A stretch of 64,000 bases of DNA, from the NCBI GenBank assembly GCA_949361645.1, contig OX442415.1:5692023-5756022 (forward strand), written 5' to 3'. This DNA comes from Spongilla lacustris. Its lineage: Eukaryota; Porifera; Demospongiae; Spongillida; Spongillidae. A program made the translations under genes and the position numbers. The notes under the pieces are model-generated. The model was not told the origin of the DNA. It saw only the letters and a program-made list of their open reading frames with translations, and ran no database searches. Numbering within the stretch: position 1 is the stretch's first letter; each line of letters opens with the position of its first letter. Shown in pieces: positions 36,640 through 49,119 of the stretch.

Positions 36640-37302
36640 TATTATTTTCTATTTATTATGAAAGGTCATAAAACAATACATATACACGTATACTGAATAC
36701 AACTAAACTACTAATAGTAAGTTAGGAGGGTGGATGCTCCCTGGCCAGGATGGCTCTAGCAATGGACCGAACCAGGACCACATTCAACTGGCCATAAATT
36801 TCAGCCACAACTACTGCCTTGAGGGAGGACTGGTGAATGGCCAGGAAGGATGCCAGCCTGGAGAAAGTATCATGTGCCAGCTTGCCCCAATTGCCATAAG
36901 TCTCCACTGCCAATGGGATGCAGGACCAGCCCAACTCTTGGCACTTGGGACCATTGGAGTGGAGCTTGCGGGTCTCTGCTGCCAGGGCTGCCGCACCAGC
37001 CTGGTGACATGATTCACCCAAGATGGCAGAGCAGAGTGGTGAGGTAATGGTCAGGTCTAGTGCCGCAGGTTTGCCTCTGTCCCAGCCAGCAATGAGGATG
37101 TCAGCAGGTCTGGTGTGGGCAAGGTCTCTGGTAAGGCCATGACCTCTCTCCACACTCACACTTAGGTGGGCACGACGACAAAGGTCAAATACCTCATCTC
37201 GTAGACGATTTTGGCGTGTGACCACATCCCCCCCCATGCCTGCAGGTCACAGCATGGTGACCAAGAGGATCAAGAGCAGTATCGGGGCAGAATGGGCACA
37301 TT
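36640..37302 (-). mobile_element. Third stacked non-LTR copy, endonuclease part
   Basis: The minus strand reads CPFCPDTALDPLGHHAVTC, then after a frameshift in a C-run (about 37228-37234) TRQNRLRDEV, RPADILIAGW, GKPAALDLTITSPL and a natural C-terminus YGQLNVVLVRSIARAILARE-HPPS stop at 36722. It shares about half of its residues with the first copy, so it is another subfamily. The 5' end is cut just upstream of the CCHC knuckle. Confidence 0.8.
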
Positions 37303-38503
37303 TTATTATTATTATTATTTATTATATATATATATATATTAATTAATGTAATAATATGATACATAATACACATAAACATTACAAACAAAAGGACTAATAT
37401 TACAAGAAGTTCTATAGATCTTCCATAGATGATCCTGCTCGAGACAGGAGTGCCCGTGCGTTGGCTCGTATCAAAGTCAGGCTAAGCCTGCCATACAATA
37501 GACAGGTAGCTTGGGACTTGGAGCAATTTCCCCTGGTGGCTAGGCAAGAGGCAAGGCATGATAACAGTTGCATGGCTTCTGCACCCCAGCACCCATAAGT
37601 CTCCACTGCTATGGGGATACATGACCAGCCTAGCTCAGAGCACTTGGCATCATTAGCATTGTGCTTGCACACCTCAGCTGCCAGAGCTGCAGACCCACTT
37701 GTCACACCCGCTTCCATTAACGTACTTGAATTTAGCGTAGATGTGACAGTAAGATCTAGAGCTGCTGGTTTGCCCAAATCCCAATGAGGGATAAGAATGT
37801 CTGCTGGCCGAGTTCTATGTCCTTCATGCCCCAAACCACTTCCTGCTTCAACTTGAGGACCCAAACAGGCCCGTCAGCAAGATTCTAAGAGGACATCCCT
37901 GAGCCTGTTATGCCGCGACACCACATCTCCTCCGTGCTTGCATGTTAAGGCATGGTGGCCTAAAGGGTCCAAAGCTTGGGATGGGCAAAAGGAGCAAACA
38001 GGAATATCAGTAGCAGCAATGCCTAACCACCACTTTAGAGCAATCTGAAACTCAGCAGGTTCAAGATAGAGATTGAGCCTGAGGGAAGGAATCACAGAGA
38101 GCCAAGCAGCTGCATGTGGTGAAGAAATGGATAGCAGACGTGCTTTGTCAGGCAAAGAGACCTTGTCAAGTAACACACACAAATCTTGATCCTCAATTTT
38201 GCCAGACAGAGATCTTTGGTGCATCACAACATCAAGATGGTCCAACACTAAGGCATCATCAGAGGAGACAAGTTCATTAAAATCTTTGATGGCCTCAGCT
38301 AGGTGCTTGCTAGAAGATGAGCAGACACCAGAAGCACTTAAAGAGGATATGTGGGCAGCTTAACTGTGTTCCGAAAGACTATGGAGCCCAAGACCCCCTC
38401 TGCTTAGGCTGAGTTGGGCTTGTTGCCAAGCAAATTGGGTGGGTCTATCGCGGTACATTCAGAAAAACAGCGATGGACATCATCATCATAGAAATGCAAA
38501 GCA
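37303..38503 (-). mobile_element. Fourth stacked non-LTR copy, from end of RT to tail
   Basis: Minus-strand frames 38248-37874 and 37864-37412 read ISSPHAAAWLS, CSFCPSQALDPLGHHALTC, RHNRLRD, then after a stop and shift RPADILIPHW, GKPAALDLTVTS and LYGRLSLTLIRANARALLSR, stopping at 37412. Upstream, LSLSRGGLGL is also readable with a stop in it. The tail at 37303-37345 includes TTA and TA repeats. Confidence 0.8.
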
Positions 38504-38539
38504 TCTTATTTTTAATGAGTTAAAAATGCAAACACATAT

Positions 38540-38563
38540 ACTATATATATATATATATATATA
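38540..38563. repeat. (TA)n
   Basis: Short AT dinucleotide run upstream of the fourth retrotransposon copy. Confidence 0.8.
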
Positions 38564-38689
38564 TAGCAGCTTAACCCTTTATAATCCAAATTAATGATCC
38601 CATGCAGACTTGTGTGATATAATGCATAGACAAATGTATGTGGGTGTAAATGGGAGGGAAGGGGCCAATAATAAGTTCTCCCATCAGCT

Positions 38690-38975
38690 GCAACTTACTG
38701 CTTTAGTAAGGTTTTACTGCACTGTAATGAACCATATCATTGGGGACAGAAATTGAAATGATTGGATGATATGTCACAAAAGTGCACGTGTAGCAAGGTT
38801 TTTCCAATTTCAAGTAGTGCATGGTTATTAATATTTCAAAGTAAAAAAATACATACATGTACTCTTAAGATGTAAGTGCAATGTCTAAACAACTTGAAGT
38901 TATCTTTTACAAAGCAATATAACATAATTCCAATTTCACCTGTATAAAGTAGATGATGGTATGTATGGACAAAAC
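38690..38975 (-). pseudogene. Extra cytoplasmic-tail exon copies of the receptor family
   Basis: Minus-strand 38810-38700 reads KLEKPCYT, then HPIISISVPNDMVHYSAVKP and a stop, matching the terminal exon at 62168-62272. Its acceptor is CTAC instead of CTAG, so it may not splice. At 38930-38960 a fragment of the preceding tail exon with its acceptor TTTATACAG is also present. The sequence around 38940-39060 repeats the intron at 41070-41200. This is a duplicated, decayed tail region lying downstream of the gene at 40.6-43.5 kb. Confidence 0.6.
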
Positions 38976-40600
38976 ATACACAAAGAGTGCTGGTAGGTTA
39001 AATTTAGTCACTGTATCACTTATTGTTTACATGTGAATATATATGCAAAATGTATCTGCAATTATGTTTGGTTACTGTGTAATTGCCAATGAACAGCAGT
39101 TGTTCACTCATAATTGAGAGCAACTGCTGGACCTTACTTATATCTTACTCAAAGTTTGTCTTGGTCATGGTACTCTTAGCTTCCTTAGATTACTCTTTCA
39201 ATTTGCAACCCAAGTACCAGCCTCATCACAGCCACGCACCATATCAGCTACCAGTACCAGCCTCATCTCAGCCACCTATACCCTCATCTCAGCCACCAGT
39301 CCCATGCAGCCTCATAATTTGTTCAGTTGCATCGAGAATAAGTGTTGACAGTATCATTGTGTGTACATTTTCTTTAATTTTATATCCCTAGGTGCCAAAA
39401 GCAAGTGACCGCACTACCTGCATTGTTTCTGAACTTCGTTTATGTGATGGCTAACCACACGTATTATTCATAAAATACACGTGCCATGTAGAGCTGTAAA
39501 ACAAAAAAGTGGCTGGTTATAATATGCTTCTTGGTCTGTCTTGTTGATGTTATAACTCGCTGATCCTCTAAAATTTGTCAACATACCTGCTACGCACTCT
39601 CAAAGTTCCCCCTCTCAGACACCACCTCTATTACATGGACGATGCACGGCTATTGGAGTAAAATTGTAAGTTGTGTGCGTAGGTGGTTTTATTTAGTATG
39701 GTGATAGGGTGTATGAAAGATCAAATCATCTTAAATGGTTGACTTTAAAAGAGCATGAAATTTGGGTCACAAAAGGTTCAATTTATAATGAGCTCTTGGA
39801 GTAAATAATTTTTCAGCATTCAAAAGGCATACTATAATAGCCAATTATCAAATTGTGCTCAGCCGCAAACAGTAGTGTTTGCTAAAGCTATAATAACTCT
39901 TGCTTTTGATGATGAATAATGGGAATACAATGATATAATCAGTCACAAATAGATGTACGCTATAGATCATGATAGCATATGTAATCACAAAATCAAATGT
40001 AAAGTCTATGTATTGCCATCTGCAATTGTTTGGCAGCAATCCCATGATGGATTCATGGTCTATCCACGTGGGATCTGTCCAGATATATATATACACTGTG
40101 TTATACGCTGCGTATTACATTAATTAGCATGTGTAGATATGTATAAGATATTCAAAAGCACTGAATATGTTTTTTGCTTCAACGTCAATTAACAATTCTT
40201 TTTTATTACTTTGAGCAAAGGATCATTAAATAATTCATAAATGCTCTTCAGAAATTTTTTTTTCCTATAATGGAATGCTTAGACAATTTTCAGTGGACTA
40301 TTCAAAAAAAATCTAGGTACAATACTCATGTATTCTCTTACATTTTCAATTTTATAATAAATAAGAATAATGGAATATTAATGTTATTTGCAGCATATAA
40401 CAACCCTTTAATATAATCAGGCAGATCTTACGTGGACAGACTCTACATCCACCACAGAGAATGACTCCCAGTCTTGTGTTATACCTGAGGAGAATAAAGT
40501 GCGGATATAATGCATGGGCAAATATTAGATGTGTATTGGAGGTGAGGAGGAAAGCAAATGGTTGGAGGGACATGGACCTGAATAGCTATTATTGCCAAAA
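38976..40600. other. No gene seen; short Pro-rich repeat at 39200-39310
   Basis: A CCAGTACCAGCCTCATCTCA-type repeat at 39215-39310 gives a plus frame with SSQPPIPSSQPPVP. No start, splice or domain support. The rest is AT-rich. Confidence 0.4.
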
Positions 40601-40617
40601 AAAAAAAAATTACTGTG

Positions 40618-43502
40618 TCAGGAAGATTTTACAGTACTGTACTTAACTTCATCATTGGGGATAGGAATTGTGATGATCTGATGTTTGAAAATAAATAAGA
40701 GTGCTCGGTTCCCACAAAATAAATGTTGGGTCTGGATCGTCACTATACCAGTTATACATTCGCATTAAAAGTGGCAGAAATCATGCATACACTTTAGCAA
40801 TACTATTTGCGGGAACCACGGAAACTAACGCTGTCCGTTCGTACATTTAAAAGGCTGCCTCGACTGAACATAATGGAAGTATTGTATAATGCAATATAAA
40901 CTTTAATCTTTTACATATATGATGGGGGGGGGGGGGGGGGGGGGGGGATAGCTTACTTCCTCAATATGCGGAGCTTTTACTTCACTGTACTGAGCCTCGT
41001 CATTTGGGGCAGGAATTGTGATGACTTGAAGACATGCCACATCTGTGTAGCAGGGGGTGTCCAATTTCACCTGTATAAAGTAGATTAGGGTATGTATGGC
41101 CAAAACATATACAAAGAGTGCTGGTAGGTAAAACTTTACCACTGTATCACTTATTGTTTACATGTGAATATACAGTGTATATGCAAAATATATCTGCCAG
41201 CGTATTACCATGTTTTGTAATTTCAATTGTGATTCTGAGGTGCCTGTAGGTTCGCAAACACTCCCCGGCAGTGATAAACATGGATATCCTGTTATTGGAT
41301 AGATTTCAAAAGGCAATGAATGCAATGAGTGTTTATAACTTACGCGCTTTTCTCTTAAGAATGTAACATTTCATGGCTATTCCAATACTGAATGCTGTTA
41401 ATACAACAGCTCCAATGGTGACTCCCACAACTGGTGCTGCAATATACAAGGGCACATTTGAGTACTCTTTAAAACACTACAGCTTCTAACTAACCAATTG
41501 AAGTTTCACTTTTGACATAGGTAAACGATGTGAAATTTGTCACTGTTGCTTCAGTTGGACTTGGAAATGTTTGTGTTGTTGAAGCTTAATGATAAAAATG
41601 AAATGCAGATTGCGGTTTTTCATTACAAAAAAGAAATTATAGCAGTAATTGAACTCAATTACAATATACATAACCTGTACATGCACATGTTTATGTAGAA
41701 GCACTGATTTTATAAATGTAAATGAAATTACACAGATCGACCTGCTTCCTTTACATTATAATTTTTTTAATGTATTGCGATGAGCAACACAATATGGTAA
41801 CTTATATCAATAGGAATACAAACCTTTTAGATATGTAAAATTGGCCAGGGTCCCATTTCCAGCTCCGTTGATGGCAAAGAACGTAAATACAATTGGATCC
41901 CCATAGTCCATGATAGTCTTATTTGTACCATTTAGTGAAGGGTCAGTGAAATCAACTGATGAGGTACATGTCCTTGGGAAGGTACAGTCTGGATCACTGG
42001 GGATGGTCTTACATCCATATATGGTGATATTGGTACACAGGGTGTAATAGAATATGTTAGTAGAGTAGCCAGTGACATTAAGACAGAAGGGAGCACCCCA
42101 GGAGAGTATGAGGGTATTGGACATGGCCACTGAGAAGTTGTATGGAGCATCAAGTTGACCTAGAAGGTGATGAAGAAATGTACACATTGTACTGGAATGA
42201 TAGTGATTGCAAACATTGACAAAGATAGCTACTATGAAATACTGCTAGGAATCTACTAACAAAAGTTGTAATACGTCAAGCTGAGTAATGCAAAAACATT
42301 GCAAACATGGCTGTATTAAGGTGTTGTGATCAAATAAAAAGCAACTCCAGATCTACATATGCACCAGCTCATTTGTACCAAACGTGAGCTATGAATAATC
42401 TCACACAATTGCCGATTACAATCATTTATAGTAAAATTAAAACAAGATCTAGGATTCCAATGCATGGCCACATCTCAGCTTGCAACCTTTTACCCAACTA
42501 CTAATGGGCCAATAGCCTGTATGGCAGGCAATATGTCATGACCTTCACTATTACTAAATCTCAATCTAGTTAAAGCAAATGCCACTGCTATGCTGTCTAG
42601 ATGCTTTGCCTTGGATATGTAGACTGTAGTTACATATATATTAATTATATTCATGTTATAGTGATATGATGTAAATGCATGCCTTCCATATTGTCCTGTA
42701 AGAAAGGGAAATATAATAATAATTTTTTTAATGTTGTATGAAAAATGTAATAGTAAAAGGTCATGACATATTGTAGTTATAATGGACTTCCCAGTAACCA
42801 CCACCTTTTTATAATCATAACCTTTGCATCTGCACATGTAAGCACAAATAAATCATAGACCAAGTAATATCTACATATATTATAATTTAGTGCCCATTTT
42901 TATTTCTATCTAATTCTTACCCTGAACAGTAAAGTTTGATGGATTACTGTACTGTATATTAGTGAAATTGCCATCTGCCACTTTACATATCACTTCTGTG
43001 TTGTTGTTGGTAGCACTAGCTGGGATGTAGAGGTTAGATGTGACAGTAGCTCCATCTCCACTGAGTGTGAATGTGATTCCTCTTTGAGCCTGTACTGGAC
43101 CATAAGCACTTCCATTTAAATACCACACAAGAACAGATCCATCTCCAGAACAGTTGAAAACAGCTGAATCATTGTTCTCAAATACTTTGTAGTTCTGTGG
43201 TGGTAAGAGGACTACATAGCCAGCAGTACCTGAAGATGGTAAGTATATAGTACATGGCTTAATGAGAACATATACATTTAGTTTCACTGGATATATCATG
43301 ATCAGTGTACATGTACATTGGATAAATACAATTCGATCACCCAGAACATTTCTGGTTGAACACAAAATAATTTCAACAGTGTAGCATTACTATAATTCCT
43401 AAAGCTAGGTCAGTACACTGTATAGAAATAGTATTAGAAAGTGTTACCTTGCACTGCCAGAAGTAAGTATATCATCAAGAACCTCAACAGGATATGGTGC
43501 AT
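40618..43502 (-). CDS. Ig-FN3 single-pass receptor with tandem ITIM-like motifs (copy 3)
   Basis: Eight exons sum to 1092 nt in one frame, 363 aa: 43448-43502, 42921-43229, 41824-42159, 41495-41584, 41344-41436, 41209-41243 (35 nt), 40957-41070, 40618-40677; all borders are GT..AG and phases agree. Signal peptide MHHILLRFLMIYLLLAVQ; Ig domain 19-121 (AVFNCSGDG, VWYLNG, NNNTEVICKVADG); FN3 122-233 (LDAPYNFSV, LILSWGAPF, FFAINGAGNG); Ser/Thr stalk 234-263 with possible N-glycan sites; helix 264-284 (PVVGVTIGAVVLTAFSIGIA) followed by KCYILKRK. The tail has Tyr334 in AQYSEV and Tyr357 in VKYSTV; the second fits the ITIM consensus (I/V/L/S)xYxx(I/V/L). Such motifs recruit SH2 phosphatases in other animals. 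It is probably a cell-surface inhibitory or recognition receptor; ligand unknown. Confidence 0.72.
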
Positions 43503-44150
43503 CTGTAGAAATGTTCACATGATTAGCAAATGCATACATGTAGGTACGTGATTTTATTGTTGTGTATGAAATCATGTACTGTTGACTTGTTTCACTTTCA
43601 TAATGGTGATGGCTAGCAATGCATCATACCCTTATTTTTATAAGGTGCAATTCAAAAATATATCCAGGGCCATTGGGGGAGAGTTTTGCAGTGTTTCACT
43701 ATACCCCAAAACCCAAATGTGATTTATTATCAAAGCAAGCTAATTTTATACAGTCATATCATCTGTTAATAGTTAAACTGGTCGACTAAGGATGTGATAG
43801 GTGGTACCCACTTATGGTGAGGCACACCATTTGTAATTATGCATGATATTTCAATGCATGTAATTGTATAGGGCCAATTGGCAATAGCAAATGCATATAT
43901 TTATTTTGGTAGGGTACAACTATAAGCCATGGAAATTGCTGTTATAGTTGTACTGGACCTGCCTTCGATTTGCAAAGCTAAACATGCAAGTACTTTATTT
44001 GTGCCAAAATAGTTACTTTGTGAGCCACCAAAGTTCAGCCATACGAAATATGATCACTTTTCATGAGCAGCTTTACACTGTAGACTTGAATCTTTTATGA
44101 AAGAATGCAATTACATGTATGTGAGCTTGGTGGCAAAAGCTCAGGAAGAC
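43503..44150. other. No gene seen; upstream region of receptor copy 3
   Basis: No exon recognised. This would hold the promoter of the minus-strand receptor gene. Confidence 0.35.
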
Positions 44151-45660
44151 ATAGCGTAACCTATTGTGGCATATCATGACATCACCACCACGCCGGCAGG
44201 TGGCTGCGTGATGGCCCAGAGGGTCCAGTGCCACATCAGGGCAAAGAGCTCATGAAGAGCCTCTGGAAGTGTCCAAGCCCAACCACTATCTAAAACTCAT
44301 GGATCTAAATGGAGCCCAAGACCTACAGAAGGCACAACTGTGAGCCAAGAGGCTGCATGGGGTGCAGATGTGGAGAGAAGACGTACTTTGTCTGTGTCAG
44401 TTGCAGCTCTAATTATAAGCCCAAAGGAGTGGTCATCCAACTTCTGAGACTAAATTCTCTGTGGGATAGGAGAAGCCAAAATAGACTCCACAGAGATGCC
44501 GTTGTACCTGACAATTGACCACGCAAGGTGAGGGTTGTCAGCACTCCCCAGGCCAGAAAAGCTCAGTGATGCGATGTATGCCGCACAGGAGTAGTGTGAA
44601 ATTGAGCGCAGGCCAAGGCCACCATACCTCAAGGACTCAAGGGCGCCAGAGGCCAGGTGAGGGGGTGTTGTTCAAGCCACATGCATCATCTTGCAGAAGC
44701 CACCACACAAACTCAAGAGAATGAGAGCTACCTGAGGATTGATGCTGGCAACCTCTTATAGTGTAGAAAGTAGTTTTGTGCCCAAAACAAGAAGTCACCT
44801 ATGGGGGGCCCCCGAGTATCTCAAAATGTGGAACCTGAGAACTCTTTATCACAACTGTAAAGGTGCTGCTCAATTCAATATGACTAAAAAGCTCACACTT
44901 ACAAAGGTTGATAAATACCAAAGGAGGACCCAATTCTTCAATCAAGCGCATCGCTCGAAGCACTGCAGATTTAGTTCCAGCTAGCACCCCATCACCTAGG
45001 AACCATGCATGGAAAAGCATCTGAATGCATTCGACATCGACATCAACTGCAGGGAAGATTCTTTGGAGCACGAGTGCAAAAAGTAAAGGGCCAAGTGGGT
45101 CCCCTTGTTGAAGCCCTGATTCTGATGACACACAATTCCCAATGGATTGAATGTGTACCATGCAAAAAGTTCAGGAAAGGATGCAAATTCGTCCAGGATG
45201 GCTTGCCTTGAGACGAAATTGAAGGAATTATTCATGTCTACCTTGAGCACCACGAAATCCTCATCATCCCAGTGGTCCTCAATGCACTTCCTCAGGCCAT
45301 GGATGATCTTCTCTGATCCTGCAGTACATGCTACTCCAAACTGAAGTGGATGGAAAAGCTCAGATGCCTTGTCCTTGATGACAGCGCATTTCTTCATCAA
45401 CCTCCTTAAAACGTCTCCCCAACTGCAATGGGTCTAATGTCTGGTGGACAACCCGGCTTCACCTTATTTAGTGCAGTCAGGGAGCCCCCAGCCAGGTACA
45501 TGTAGGTGGACACTTGAGAGGGTATGTTACCTGATGCCATGAGGTTAACAACATCCTGAAGTGCACTGCAAATGGACATGGGCAAAGGCTAGCAGGTGTT
45601 GGATCCTTAAGCCTGAAGGACCTACTGCGGTGTCCTTAGTAAAATGCCCAACATATATTG
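44150..45660 (-). pseudogene. RLE-type non-LTR retrotransposon, decayed RT copy
   Basis: The minus strand reads, in order and in several frames, GPSGLRIQHLL (about 45620), RPIAVGETFRRL (45400 region), FHPLQFGVACTAGSEKIIHG, VVLKVDMNNSFN, GLQQGDPLGPLLFALVL, AWFLGDGVLAG (catalytic YLDD changed to FLGD), RYGGLGLRSI and DPLGHHAATC (about 44200). It covers more of the N-terminal RT than the 34-38 kb copies. Stops, shifts and a mutated active site show it is inactive. Confidence 0.8.
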
Positions 45661-47090
45661 AAATCAGGGCCAATTGTGGCAGGGGTTGTGAAAATGTTTA
45701 TACAAATACAATTTTTTTATTCATTCATATATTAGTATTTTTAACATGTTTATTATACATGCAGGATTATGAATTACAGACCGGCCTACAACTAGATAAT
45801 TTGCTAAATAAAGTAGGTCTGTATTGTTATTTAATCTGTCATCCCTTGTTTCCTTACATTTTGTACACGATTGGTTCCTTAATGTTTAATCACCAGGGAA
45901 AAATTTAAAGAACACCAATATTCTTCCGAAAAAAAAAAAACAATGCTTTATTTCTGTTGTGGTATGTACTTGGCACGTCCTTAAAATAAGGATCACAAGA
46001 ATATATGTTATCTAGTACTAAAACACTTAATACATTTGTCAAAATATAACTTGTGGCTTTTATAGTGCAATCTATTTGATTTTAATATAATAAAGACTGA
46101 AATCTTAAGAACAAATTAAATTTCCAATTCGGCAGTAAGTTTCAATTATGTCTTCAGTCTCTTTGCATTACTAACCGCTAAGGTTTAGGTATCCGCCAGC
46201 TCTATTCAAATTGAAGATATTTTTGCTCAGCACAGGCATTCAATTCAGTCTTGGAACATTCAACTGAAATTGATCAAGGCCCAAACATTTGGATGAGACA
46301 AATCAAACCATGATCGAACCCGCATTGAAGAAGCTGGCCAAATCAAGTCATGATAGAAATCGGAAACTTGTGACACGTAATGGTGAAGAACCTAGCACAT
46401 CTACTGGGATTACCCGTGTTAATATTTGAGCTTTTCTTCACAATTTTATGTTTGAATTCAGCTGAAGCAAAATGATGACATCTTGTTTGAAAGTACTGCT
46501 GAGACATAATGGCTGAGACTAGGAATCCAAAACAATCGATTTGCGGAAACCACTTACCCTAACTCTTAATTAGCGAAGCAGTGATTTTATTTATTTATCA
46601 GTAACTTGTTTTGACTTGGGGCAAGCGGTAGCTACAGCATGATGCAGCAATTGTAGTATGCAGCCATACGTGGGTTCTCTTAATTCCGCCCCCCCCCCCG
46701 CTCTCCGAAAATGCCACCCGTATAAAAATAATAATAATAACTCATTCATGTAAAATAATATACACAACTTTTAATTTCGATTTTCTGTATGAGTTTAATA
46801 CAACCCTAATAGGCTCGTTTGTTATAGACTTATAGTACTATACACAGTTTTACGCACCTGGCGCTGCTCTACAGAGAATAAACATGGGGGTGACGAAGTA
46901 TTGGCTGACGCGACAAAATATCTAAATGACTTCTACCTATACTGGCTATACATGTATGTAGAATTCGCCGTGATAATCGCTGCTAATAGTGTGTGTTTCC
47001 AATAGTCCGGCAGTAAGTGATCTGATTGGGCGTTCTCCGTATCTGCCATGGCGTTCCTTACAGAAAGTTTTAACAAAGGAAACACACATA
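45661..47090. other. No gene seen
   Basis: AT-rich mixed sequence; a C-run at 46690-46699. No domain-bearing frame. Confidence 0.4.
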
Positions 47091-47093
47091 CCC

Positions 47094-47276
47094 AATGGCG
47101 GAGCTAGGGTGGGGTAGGGGGGTAGGAGGGGACTTGCCCCCCTCCCTGTGATTTAAGCTTCTACAGTGACGTCTGCACTCTGCAGTTGGCACACACACAC
47201 CCTTCCCCCCCTCCAATTGTTTGAATCGGCCTTAAGTTGGCCCCCCCCTACAAAAAAATCCTGCCTCCGCCAGTGT
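47094..47276. mobile_element. Short MITE-like element with GGCGGAG ends
   Basis: The left end AATGGCGGAGCTAGGG and the right end CCTGCCTCCGCCAGTG are imperfect inverted repeats, of the CAGTGGCGGAG kind seen at ends of many hAT-like non-autonomous elements. The interior is C/G-rich. No target duplication is clear. Confidence 0.4.
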
Positions 47277-47503
47277 AGATATATATAGTAGTGGCATGCA
47301 GGCAATGTAACGACATAACGCACAATCGTTAACAATCTAACTAGTAATGAACATGCAGCTGCTCACCTTTTTGGAGGGGGGAATTGAGTTTTTACAACTA
47401 CATGTACACTATATATATATATATATATATATGATAATGCACGAACACAACAGCGGAAATCATGTAGTTGGGCGTAGCCCGACCTTCGCGTATTGGCGGA
47501 AGT

Positions 47504-47617
47504 GTAGTCTCGTACCCAGACCCAAATGTACATAACGATGATTTATCGCTTACGGTATAACATCGTTATGTTATGCGGAAAGTCGTTACGCACATTTGGG
47601 TCTGGGTACAAGACTAC
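47504..47617. mobile_element. 114-bp MITE-like foldback
   Basis: Arms 47504-47529 and 47592-47617 (26 bp) are complementary with one mismatch, containing TACCCAGACCCAAATG. A nested inverted repeat (CATAACGATG / CATCGTTATG) lies inside. No coding capacity; target duplication not clear. Confidence 0.7.
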
Positions 47618-48058
47618 AGGAAATGAGTATAGTTCAAGAGGTAAAAAAAAGTTACACGCACTCAGTTTGGCCAATGCTAGTTTGAACCGTTAAGAAAATT
47701 CATCGCTAACTTAGGGGAAAGCTTCTTGCCTAAGCTAAACCACACCGGCCCGAATGTGCACTCACCTTAATCATTATTTATGCCTTAATTAGCAGCCGTT
47801 AATAACACAGCTGCGTTGTTTTGGTCCTCCTCCAGACACAATACACTAGCCGTGCGCTGCATGAATTTGTGCTCAACAGCATCTCTGGCTACCGTACTAT
47901 TATCTGATCAGTATACGCGAATTAAGTTAAATATGTGAGTTAACTTACGTGACGTATGTATATATATATATATATAATTATATATATATTACGCGGCGCA
48001 GCATTTGTAGTTCGAAATGTGGCGCCATGGATGTGGCAGGATAAGGCGAGTTTGTATG

Positions 48059-48121
48059 GCGCGCGAAGCGCGCAGTATGGCGCCGAAGGCGCCTCGTCCG
48101 CGAAGCGGACTCGGGACGAGG
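48059..48121. repeat. Three tandem GAA-loop hairpins
   Basis: Perfect hairpins at 48059-48073, 48079-48093 and 48096-48110 have 6-bp arms (GCGCGC, GGCGCC, GTCCGC) and the same three-base loop GAA. The third is enclosed by a further pair, CCTCGTC (48092-48098) with GACGAGG (48115-48121). Confidence 0.9.
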
Positions 48122-49119
48122 CTGTTCAATTTTTTTCGGGTGCTCGTTTTTCGAAATGAAGAGTGTCTGGTCGGCACCCGGGGTGTAATTTGACCCCGGA
48201 TTCGGCTTTCGGGTGAAAATTTGACCCTTAACGTGCAGGACAGCCTTGTGGGAACAGCCTTGTCAACATTTTTACCCTAAACACTTCAATATCCTAGTGC
48301 TGCTAATGTTATTTCTAACGTTACCGTTTAGGTTTGTGCTAAATGATTTTACTATGCGCTAACATTCATAGTACACGCTAATAAGTATAGCGCATGCATT
48401 GTACTTCAAAACCACTCTTTCAAATTTGCCACACGTACTATTTCATTTCATTTTGGTATGTTTTTGAGAGGCATTACATACGTCACGTGATCGTGAGTTA
48501 ACTCGTGCTCAACTTAACTAAGCATGTACATTTAATAATAAATTTAATATCCATTGGTGGATAACGATCGTCTGAGCTTGGCGCCCTGATGTACGTTCGT
48601 CTGCGGCACTGCTGCTTTAGGTGAGGGTATAAAACATAGCATTCATGCCCGTAGCCAGGTTTCGTGTTGGGGGGGGGGGGGGGGTACCACACCCTTGCAA
48701 GCGCGAGGGTATGGCTAGGTTATAAGTGGACTCAACCAGTGGTGTAGCCAGGATAATTAATACATGTACGTATAGTAGGGCCCACACTGCCAGATGCAGG
48801 GTTTGTATGAAATTGGGAAAGCCCTGGGAAAGGTGCACCCCTCCCGCCCAGCTAGGGGGCAGTGCTCCCAAATCAGGGTCTGGGGCTCTGAGCCAACACT
48901 TGTTTGATGCATAACAGTTTGGGTGCCAAGGGCATATTTATATACTATATATTACAGTCCAATGTCCATGATATCAGGACATACATGTAAATGGATGTAC
49001 AACAATAACTCCATTTCTGTTCTTGAAGATGGGTGCACTGAGTTAAGTACGAGGGGGAATATGCACATACATGCATAAACTAATTATAGCCAACTCTTCA
49101 AATTTCACATAAACTGTTA
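48122..49119. other. No gene seen; transposon-end debris
   Basis: Contains a G-run (48670-48684) and a GTGGTGTAGCCAGG motif (48739), similar to ends of hAT-like elements. A TTTGGGTGCCAAG motif at 48918 recurs in the inverted repeat at 49.1-49.7 kb. Confidence 0.35.

Noticed and set aside
39083..39391. 102-codon plus frame with Pro-rich repeats
   Set aside because: Driven by a short local repeat; no start context, splice sites or homology seen.
42490..42837. 115-codon minus-strand frame between Ig and FN3 exons
   Set aside because: Lies in the intron of receptor copy 3, is not conserved in the paralogues and shows no domain.
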